NCBI GenBank assembly: GCA_910589595.1
Contig: CAJUTM010000042.1
Location: 1-11,586 of the forward strand
Length of the DNA stretch: 11,586 nt
From: an uncultured Eubacterium sp.
Lineage (GTDB): Bacteria > Bacillota > Clostridia > Lachnospirales > Lachnospiraceae
Direction of reading: 5' to 3'
Below the pieces are notes generated by a model that did not search any database, was not told the origin of the DNA, and saw only the letters and a program-made list of their open reading frames with translations. The translations under genes and the position numbers were made by a program. This document shows positions 6,317 through 11,586 of this stretch, piece after piece. The first letter of the stretch is position 1; each line of letters begins with the position of its first letter.

Positions 6317-8851
6317 ATGGATGAAAATATATTTGACAAAGACAGATACGATTCGATACAGCCGGTCGATTTGAAGAGGACGATGGAAACATCTTATATT
6401 GATTATGCCATGTCGGTTATCGCATCGCGTGCTTTGCCGGATGTAAGGGATGGTTTGAAACCGGTACAGAGACGTATTTTATATGCCATGATTGAATTGA
6501 ACAACGGACCGGACAAGCCACATCGTAAATGTGCCCGTATCGTCGGTGATGCCATGGGTAAATATCACCCTCACGGGGACAGTTCCATTTATGGCGCATT
6601 GGTTAATATGGCACAGGAGTGGTCAACCCGCTACCCTCTCGTAGACGGACACGGAAACTTTGGCTCCGTAGACGGAGACGGCGCCGCCGCCATGCGTTAT
6701 ACCGAGGCAAGATTAAGTAAGATATCAATGGAAATGCTTTCGGATATCAATAAAGATACGGTAGATTTCATACCTAACTTTGATGAAACGGAAAAAGAGC
6801 CTACGGTACTTCCCTCACGTTTTCCAAATCTTCTTGTAAACGGTACGTCTGGTATTGCAGTAGGTATGGCAACAAATATTCCTCCTCATAATCTGAAAGA
6901 GGTAATTAACGGCGTTGTCAAAATCATTGATAATATAGTAGAAGAAGAGCGGGATACAACGCTCGATGAAGTCATGGAAATCATTAAGGGGCCGGATTTT
7001 CCAACCGGGGCAACTATCCTTGGAAGACGTGGAATAGAAGAAGCATACCGTACCGGACACGGAAAGATTCGCGTCCGCGCCGTGACAGACATTGAGCCGA
7101 TGGCAAACGGAAAAAATCGTATTATCGTTACTGAATTACCGTTTATGGTTAATAAGGCGAGACTGATTGAAAAAATAGCGGAACTTCATCGGGATAAGAA
7201 AGTCGATGGCATTACTGAAATACGCGATGAGTCAAACCGCGAGGGAATGCGTGTGTGTATTGAATTGCGCAAAGATGTCAACGCCAATGTAATTTTGAAC
7301 CAATTGTATAAGCATACGCAGATGCAAGATACGTTTGGTGTAAATATGCTGGCTCTGGTAAACAACGAGCCAATCGTTATGAATCTCCTGCAGATGCTTC
7401 AACATTATCTGAAGCATCAGGAAGAAGTCGTTACCCGCCGGACAAAATATGATTTGAACAAGGCGGAAGAGCGCGCCCATATTTTAAAAGGTCTGCTGAT
7501 TGCTCTGGATAATATTGATGAAGTAATCCGTATTATCCGCGGTTCAGAGAGCGCTGCACTGGCAAAAGAAAAGTTAATTGAGCGTTTCGGTCTGGATGAA
7601 GTACAGGCACAGGCCATTATTGATATGCGTCTCCGCGCATTAACCGGTTTGGAGCGGGAGAAATTAGAAAAAGAATATGAAGAATTGCAGAAAAAGATAG
7701 CGGAATATAAAGCGATTCTTGCTGACCGTAAACTTTTGCTCGGCGTGATTAAAAATGAAATTTGTATCATTCGGGACAAATTCGGGGATGAGCGGAGAAC
7801 AGCAATCGGCTTTGATGAGTTCGATATTTCCATGGAAGACTTAATACCGGTAGAGAATACGGTAATTGCCATGTCACATCTTGGATACATAAAACGAATG
7901 ACGATTGATAATTTTAAAAACCAGCACCGCGGCGGCAAGGGAATCAAAGGAATGCAGACAATTGAAGACGATTATATCGAAAATCTGTTTATGGCGACGA
8001 CCCATCATTATCTCATGTTCTTTACGAATATGGGACGCGTGTACCGCATGAAAGCATATGAGATTCCGGAAGCAAGCCGCACTTCCAGAGGAACGGCAAT
8101 TGTTAATCTGCTGCAATTGCTGCCGGAAGAAAAGATTTCCGCTGTCATTTCCATAAGAGAATACGAAGAAGATAAGTTCCTCTTTATGGCAACAAAAGAC
8201 GGAACGGTGAAAAAGACGCCGATACGGGAATATGCCAACATCCGCAAGACCGGACTTCAGGCAATAACGCTGCGGGATGGCAATGAATTAATGGAAGTAA
8301 AAGTAACGGACAACAACCGCGACATTTTCCTTGTCACAAAGAAAGGGCAATGTATCCGTTTTAATGAGAGAGACGCCAGAACGACGGGACGTACTTCCAT
8401 TGGAGTCCGCGGCATGAAAATTGATGAAAACGATGAAGTAGTGGCAATGCAGATGGATAGTCAGGGGCCTAACCTTTTACTGGTATCGGAATTTGGTATG
8501 GGTAAACGCACTTCCATTGATGAATTCAGTCCGCAGTTCCGTGGCGGCAAAGGAGTAAAATGTTATAAAATTACGGAAAAAACAGGAGACGTAGTCGGCT
8601 GTAAGGCAGTAGAAGACGGTACGGAAATTATGTTGATTACCAATGAAGGAATTATCATCCGTATCGGCGTCGACGATATCTCACAGCTCGGCCGCGTAAC
8701 TTCTGGTGTGAAACTGATGAATCTGGATAGTGAAAAAGATATAAAAATAGCAAGTATAGCACGCGTTCACGACGATGAAGATTCAGAAGAGGAAACAGAG
8801 GAAGAAAACGAGAGCGACAATATAGAAAAGGATGATGAGGAATTAGTATGA
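6317..8851 (+). CDS. gyrA: DNA gyrase subunit A
   Basis: DNA-cleaving subunit of gyrase. The ATG at 6317 follows AAAGGAG by 9 bases; 844 residues is normal. The catalytic Tyr128 lies in AAAMRYTEARL. The quinolone-pocket helix reads GDSSIYG (87-93), with Ser89 matching E. coli Ser83 and Gly93 matching E. coli Asp87. The C-terminal beta-pinwheel begins near residue 515 and has the GyrA box as QHRGGKG (536-542), plus a similar QFRGGKG at 740-746. The box identifies it as gyrase rather than topoisomerase IV ParC. The tail (819-844) is highly acidic, 17 of 26 residues. The stop overlaps the start of the fumarase alpha gene (ATGA). Identity is secure from motif and position after gyrB. Confidence 0.98.
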   Translation: MDENIFDKDRYDSIQPVDLKRTMETSYIDYAMSVIASRALPDVRDGLKPVQRRILYAMIELNNGPDKPHRKCARIVGDAMGKYHPHGDSSIYGALVNMAQEWSTRYPLVDGHGNFGSVDGDGAAAMRYTEARLSKISMEMLSDINKDTVDFIPNFDETEKEPTVLPSRFPNLLVNGTSGIAVGMATNIPPHNLKEVINGVVKIIDNIVEEERDTTLDEVMEIIKGPDFPTGATILGRRGIEEAYRTGHGKIRVRAVTDIEPMANGKNRIIVTELPFMVNKARLIEKIAELHRDKKVDGITEIRDESNREGMRVCIELRKDVNANVILNQLYKHTQMQDTFGVNMLALVNNEPIVMNLLQMLQHYLKHQEEVVTRRTKYDLNKAEERAHILKGLLIALDNIDEVIRIIRGSESAALAKEKLIERFGLDEVQAQAIIDMRLRALTGLEREKLEKEYEELQKKIAEYKAILADRKLLLGVIKNEICIIRDKFGDERRTAIGFDEFDISMEDLIPVENTVIAMSHLGYIKRMTIDNFKNQHRGGKGIKGMQTIEDDYIENLFMATTHHYLMFFTNMGRVYRMKAYEIPEASRTSRGTAIVNLLQLLPEEKISAVISIREYEEDKFLFMATKDGTVKKTPIREYANIRKTGLQAITLRDGNELMEVKVTDNNRDIFLVTKKGQCIRFNERDARTTGRTSIGVRGMKIDENDEVVAMQMDSQGPNLLLVSEFGMGKRTSIDEFSPQFRGGKGVKCYKITEKTGDVVGCKAVEDGTEIMLITNEGIIIRIGVDDISQLGRVTSGVKLMNLDSEKDIKIASIARVHDDEDSEEETEEENESDNIEKDDEELV

Positions 8852-9690
8852 GAACAATTCACACGGATGATATTATAAAAAATATAAAAGAAATGTGCAT
8901 AGCCGTTAATGTTAAATTATCGCCGGATGTCAGGAATGCGATTCTCACAGCTCGGGAAAATGAAGAGTCAGAAATTGGAAGTCAGATACTTGGGCAGTTG
9001 GAAGAGAATATGGATATTGCCTATGAAAGTAAGATTCCCATCTGTCAGGATACGGGAATGGCCGTTGTATTTTTAAAAATCGGTCAGGATTTACACATTG
9101 AGGGAGACAATATTGAAAATGCCGTCAATGAGGGAATCCGTCAGGGATACGAAGAGGGATATCTGCGAAAGTCTGTCGTCGGCGACCCGATTATCCGCAA
9201 AAATACCGGAGATAATACACCGGGTATTATTCACTATGGGATAGTACCGGGCGACCGGTTGGAGATAACGGTGGCGCCAAAAGGATTTGGCAGTGAAAAT
9301 ATGAGCCGTATATTTATGTTAAAGCCGGCAGATGGAATCGAGGGCGTCAAAAAAGCAATACTGGAAACCGTGGAGGCGGCAGGGCCAAACGCTTGTCCGC
9401 CGATGGTAATCGGCGTGGGAATTGGCGGTACATTTGAAAAATGTGCCATATTGGCGAAAAAAGCGCTGACGAGAGATTTAGATGTCCATTCGGACATTCC
9501 TTATATAAAAGATTTAGAAACAGAAATGCTGGAAAAAGTAAATAATCTCGGAATCGGGCCGGGCGGCCTTGGCGGCCGCGTGACGGCAATCGGGCTCAAT
9601 ATCGAGACATACCCGACGCACATAGCTGGTCTTCCGGTAGCCGTCAATATATGCTGCCACGTAAACCGGCATATAAAACGAGTGTTGTAA
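8848..9690 (+). CDS. Class I fumarate hydratase (Fe-S), alpha subunit
   Basis: Alpha subunit of the two-subunit, oxygen-sensitive [4Fe-4S] hydro-lyase that interconverts malate and fumarate; the same family includes L-tartrate dehydratase (TtdA), which sequence alone cannot fully exclude. It is 280 residues long. Three cysteines sit where cluster ligands are expected: Cys66 in PICQDTGMAV, Cys183 in GPNACPPMVIGVGIGG, and Cys269 or Cys270 in NICCHVNRH. GDNTPGI and GPGGLGGR are further family motifs. The ATG overlaps the gyrA stop, and GAGG (8837-8840) inside gyrA is 7 bases upstream, a good ribosome binding site. The beta subunit follows after a 37-base gap. In a fermenting anaerobe it would serve the branch between malate and fumarate. 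Pairing with gyrA is unexpected. Confidence 0.93.
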   Translation: MRTIHTDDIIKNIKEMCIAVNVKLSPDVRNAILTARENEESEIGSQILGQLEENMDIAYESKIPICQDTGMAVVFLKIGQDLHIEGDNIENAVNEGIRQGYEEGYLRKSVVGDPIIRKNTGDNTPGIIHYGIVPGDRLEITVAPKGFGSENMSRIFMLKPADGIEGVKKAILETVEAAGPNACPPMVIGVGIGGTFEKCAILAKKALTRDLDVHSDIPYIKDLETEMLEKVNNLGIGPGGLGGRVTAIGLNIETYPTHIAGLPVAVNICCHVNRHIKRVL

Positions 9691-9727
9691 CGCGACAAAT
9701 CAACTACGCTTCGCAATGGAGGTTAAG

Positions 9728-10276
9728 ATGGATAAATATATAGAAACACCGCTGACAAAAGATAAGGTAAAAGATTTGCATGCCGGAGATTATGTATATA
9801 TATCGGGCACGATTTATACAGCGAGAGATGCCGCGCACAAAAGGATGACAGAAGAGCTGGCAGAGGGAAAGTCGCTGCCTTTTGATATCGCGAACCAGAT
9901 TATATATTATTTGGGGCCAACCCCAAACCGCGAGGGGCAGGTCATCGGCTCGGCGGGTCCGACGACAAGCAGCCGCATGGATAAATATGCGCCTGTTCTT
10001 ATGGATATGGGGCAGACAGGAATGATTGGAAAAGGAAAACGTAGTACAGAAGTAATAGAATCCATGAAAAAAAACACGGCTGTTTATTTTGCAGCAGTCG
10101 GCGGCGCGGGAGCATTACTCTCCCAATGCATAAAGAAAAGCAAAGTAATCGCTTATGATGATTTGGGAACCGAGGCAATTCGGGAATTATATGTCGAAAA
10201 TCTGCCGGTTATAACCGTGATTGATTGTCAGGGAAATAATATGTATGAGACAGCAACAATTTCCTATAGAAAATAA
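9728..10276 (+). CDS. Class I fumarate hydratase (Fe-S), beta subunit
   Basis: Beta subunit partner of the preceding alpha protein, equivalent to the C-terminal part of single-chain class I fumarases. The ATG at 9728 is chosen because GGAGG (9718-9722) lies 5 bases upstream; an in-frame ATG at 9716 overlaps that site. This gives 182 residues, the usual size. Family motifs are VYISGTIYTARDAAHKRM, GPTTSSRMDKYAP, MIGKGKRS and the YFAAVGGAGALLSQ segment. It has no membrane segment or signal and should act in the cytoplasm. L-tartrate dehydratase beta (TtdB) is the alternative. It ends the gyr-fum run: the next element is a new promoter directly after its stop. Confidence 0.93.
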   Translation: MDKYIETPLTKDKVKDLHAGDYVYISGTIYTARDAAHKRMTEELAEGKSLPFDIANQIIYYLGPTPNREGQVIGSAGPTTSSRMDKYAPVLMDMGQTGMIGKGKRSTEVIESMKKNTAVYFAAVGGAGALLSQCIKKSKVIAYDDLGTEAIRELYVENLPVITVIDCQGNNMYETATISYRK

Positions 10277-10305
10277 TTGACAAACTGATTTTTATTTGTT
10301 AAAAT
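10277..10305 (+). promoter_or_regulatory. Sigma-A promoter of the tRNA-Ser gene
   Basis: A perfect TTGACA (10277-10282) begins on the base after the fumarase beta stop; 17 bases later is TAAAAT (10300-10305), preceded by TG at 10297-10298 (extended -10). Transcription should start near 10312, giving about 35 leader bases before the tRNA. Confidence 0.85.
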
Positions 10306-10346
10306 ATTGCTTGCATTAAAAAAGAATATGATAAAAATATTCAGTT

Positions 10347-10434
10347 GGAGAAGTACTCAAGTGGCTGAAGAGGCGCCCCTGCTAAGGGTGTAGGTCGTTC
10401 GCGCGGCGCGAGGGTTCAAATCCCTCCTTCTCCG
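10347..10434 (+). tRNA. tRNA-Ser (anticodon GCU, reads AGC/AGU)
   Basis: The cloverleaf folds fully. Acceptor GGAGAAG (10347-10353) pairs with CTTCTCC (10427-10433), with discriminator G at 10434. The anticodon stem CGCCC/GGGTG (10374-10378 with 10386-10390) encloses the loop CTGCTAA, anticodon GCT at 10381-10383. A long class II variable arm (about 10391-10409) has a GTCG/CGGC stem, as expected for serine. The T stem GAGGG/CCCTC (10410-10414 with 10422-10426) encloses TTCAAAT. CCA is not encoded and would be added after transcription. Confidence 0.97.
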
Positions 10435-10448
10435 TTACCTAAAAAGGT

Positions 10449-10490
10449 GAGCAAATCCCTATTTTATAGAGGTTTTCTCATTTTTTTTAT
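10449..10490 (+). terminator. Probable intrinsic terminator after tRNA-Ser
   Basis: An imperfect hairpin (5' arm GAGCAAATCCCTAT from 10449, 3' arm ATAGAGGTTTTCTC ending at 10479, loop TTT, two mismatches and one G-U pair) is followed by eight T (10481-10488). The stem is not GC-rich but the T-run and position suit a terminator. Confidence 0.6.
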
Positions 10491-10502
10491 TCAAGAAAAG
10501 TA

Positions 10503-10521
10503 AAGCCGTTTTTAACGGCTT
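10503..10521 (+). repeat. Perfect 8-bp inverted repeat
   Basis: AAGCCGTT (10503-10510) and AACGGCTT (10514-10521) enclose TTT. No T-run follows in the forward sense. On the reverse strand the hairpin is followed by TACTTTTCTTG, so weak terminator action for leftward transcription is possible. Confidence 0.45.
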
Positions 10522-10539
10522 GAACACCTTTGAACACCT
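10520..10539 (+). repeat. Tandem 10-bp direct repeat
   Basis: The 10-mer TTGAACACCT occurs twice with no gap (10520-10529 and 10530-10539), overlapping the end of the preceding inverted repeat. Its role is unknown. Confidence 0.55.
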
Positions 10540-10630
10540 AACCCGGATAACCAAGATTTCTGAATGCTTTTCCAAGTCATTTGACTATAAAGCCGGATAA
10601 GAAAATGTATTAGAAAGGGTAAATTAAAGA

Positions 10631-11173
10631 ATGATAGAAACAGGAACAAGAATAATAAAAACAGAACGCCTAATCTTACGAAAGTTTACGTTGGCGGATG
10701 CGGAGGAGGTGTACCATAACTGGACATCGGATGAAAAAGTTACGCCTTATGTGAGCTGGAGTACGCATAAAAATGTGGAGGAAACCAGAGAAGTCATTCA
10801 AGATTGGATTAATAAATATGAAAATGGCAGCTATAACTGGGTGGTTGAATTAGAACAGACAGGGGAATTGATTGGTAGCATTAGTGTAATCCATATTTCC
10901 AGAAAGCATAACAATTGTGAAATTGGTTATTGTTACGGGTCAAAGTATTGGAATCAGGGGTATGCGACGGAGGCGCTAAAGGCAGTTGTTGACTATATGC
11001 TGAATGAGTGTGGAATGCATGTCGTAGAAGCCAGATATCATAGTTTGAATCCAGCGAGTGGGCGTGTAATGGAAAAGGCAGACATGGTGAGAGAGGCAGT
11101 ATTAAAAGAAAGGCGGTATGATGCAGTTATGGATACATATGATGATATGATTTGTTATTGTAAAATTCAGTAA
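10631..11173 (+). CDS. GNAT-family N-acetyltransferase (RimJ/RimL type)
   Basis: Acetyl-CoA-dependent N-acetyltransferase of the Acetyltransf_3 (RimJ/RimL-like) type, 180 residues. It starts with the typical TERLILRKFTLADAEEVYHNW segment; the acetyl-CoA loop reads YWNQGYATEALKAVVDYM (about 110-127), and the late NPASGRVMEKADMV matches the family motif, with Asp where Gly is common. The substrate cannot be told; relatives modify ribosomal proteins, antibiotics or small amines. AAAGGG (10614-10619) is 11 bases before the ATG, and no strong promoter is seen, only a TTGACT at 10581 without a good -10. It sits alone between the tRNA and the rRNA operon in a spacer with short repeats, so it may be an accessory insertion; that is inference. 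Confidence 0.85.
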   Translation: MIETGTRIIKTERLILRKFTLADAEEVYHNWTSDEKVTPYVSWSTHKNVEETREVIQDWINKYENGSYNWVVELEQTGELIGSISVIHISRKHNNCEIGYCYGSKYWNQGYATEALKAVVDYMLNECGMHVVEARYHSLNPASGRVMEKADMVREAVLKERRYDAVMDTYDDMICYCKIQ

Positions 11174-11216
11174 AAAAGCTTTTTGTATTTTTTTGAAAAA
11201 AATTGCAAAAAAAGTG
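11172..11216 (+). promoter_or_regulatory. A/T-tract UP-element-like region of the rRNA promoter
   Basis: Alternating A- and T-runs fill the 45 bases directly upstream of the rRNA -35 box. Such DNA is curved and binds the RNA polymerase alpha C-terminal domains, as known for rRNA promoters. The AAAAAGCTTTTT palindrome at its left end may also give weak termination of the acetyltransferase transcript. Confidence 0.55.
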
Positions 11217-11245
11217 TTGACAAGAGAAAACTTCTTTGATAAGAT
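11217..11245 (+). promoter_or_regulatory. Strong sigma-A promoter of the rRNA operon
   Basis: Perfect TTGACA (11217-11222), a 17-base spacer and TAAGAT (11240-11245), with TG at 11237-11238 giving an extended -10. The start should be near 11252. No second tandem promoter is seen downstream. Confidence 0.85.
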
Positions 11246-11251
11246 AGTATT

Positions 11252-11518
11252 CGCTGACGCAGTAAAGAACATTTGCTGAGGAAGCAGGCTCCGGCTGGAC
11301 AGGTCGGGCAGAGAACCTTGATAATTCAACAGTGAAACAACCCCGAAAAATAAAAAATATTTTTCGGAGTAATTATTCGACAAGAATAAACCAACCCGAT
11401 TCAATTCATTTCCCGAGAGGGAAACAAACAGTAATCGAACAGGATAGCTAATGACTGAATAGTCATACAGGCGACCGCAAGGTCGCACGCAGGCATTTAT
11501 TCTGCCGGTTCAACTTTT
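11252..11518 (+). other. rRNA leader with boxA-like motif and hairpin series
   Basis: This gene-free stretch is the transcribed leader of the 16S gene. It holds GAACCTTGATAATT (11313-11326), similar to the Firmicutes boxA antitermination signal, then a row of hairpins: CCGAAAAATA/TATTTTTCGG (11343-11367), TTATTC/GAATAA (11373-11389), TTTCCC/GGGAAA with GAGA loop (11409-11424), ATGACT/AGTCAT (11451-11466), and GCGACC/GGTCGC with GCAA loop (11471-11486). GGCA/TGCC (11492-11506) adds a weak one. No protein gene is credible here. The hairpins probably guide pre-rRNA folding and processing. Confidence 0.7.

Positions 11519-11586
<68 letters not shown>

Noticed and set aside
7417..7947. Antisense open frame opposite gyrA (176 codons)
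   Set aside because: Low-complexity Ser/Arg/Ile-rich product typical of reverse-strand reading of a real gene; no motif seen.
10193..10199. Spo0A-box-like TGTCGAA in the fumarase beta gene, and similar sites in gyrB, dnaA and the rRNA leader
   Set aside because: A 7-mer is expected by chance several times in this length, and most copies are inside coding sequence away from promoters.
11172..11195. AAAAAGCTTTTT palindrome as a terminator of the acetyltransferase gene
   Set aside because: It has almost no GC and no loop; it fits better as A-tract DNA of the rRNA promoter.
11102..11488. Antisense open frame across the rRNA promoter and leader
   Set aside because: It covers a strong promoter and structured leader on the other strand and has no recognisable protein features.

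Overview
The window carries the chromosomal replication-origin neighbourhood of a Gram-positive bacterium, and every gene in it reads left to right. The order dnaA - oriC - dnaN - yaaA - recF - gyrB - gyrA is the classic Bacillota origin cluster. The first bases of the 16S gene, the moderately AT-rich DNA, the strong AGGAGG-type ribosome binding sites and the consensus sigma-A promoters suggest a Clostridia member, most likely a Lachnospiraceae-type anaerobe. The genus cannot be fixed from what is visible.

Layout. Positions 1-275 are the dnaA upstream region, with one good sigma-A promoter. dnaA (276-1643) is followed by a 250-bp gene-free stretch (1644-1893). I read this stretch as the oriC unwinding region: two abutting DnaA boxes, a C-run, six DnaA-trio triplets and an AT-rich segment, in the order known from Bacillus subtilis. 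dnaN, yaaA, recF, gyrB and gyrA follow with short gaps or ATGA overlaps. The start of a class I (iron-sulfur) fumarate hydratase alpha subunit overlaps the gyrA stop, and the beta subunit comes next. A sigma-A promoter abuts the beta-subunit stop and drives a tRNA-Ser(GCU) with its own probable terminator. Beyond it lie a small repeat-bearing spacer and a RimJ/RimL-type GNAT acetyltransferase. The window ends with a strong rRNA promoter, a roughly 265-nt hairpin-rich rRNA leader and the first bases of the 16S gene.

How it works together. DnaA binds oriC and opens it, DnaN clamps the polymerase, RecF handles gaps at forks, and GyrB/GyrA remove the positive supercoils made by replication and by the nearby rRNA transcription. 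The fumarase pair is metabolic and appears to share the gyrA transcript. The tRNA and rRNA genes near the origin and co-directional with the fork are typical of fast-growing bacteria.

There is no CRISPR array, insertion sequence or recognisable defence or biosynthetic system. The points most worth a second look are the textbook-like unwinding element paired with an unusual DnaA DNA-recognition motif, a strong depletion of the pentamer GAAGG/CCTTC across the whole window, and the gyrA-fumarase stop/start overlap.
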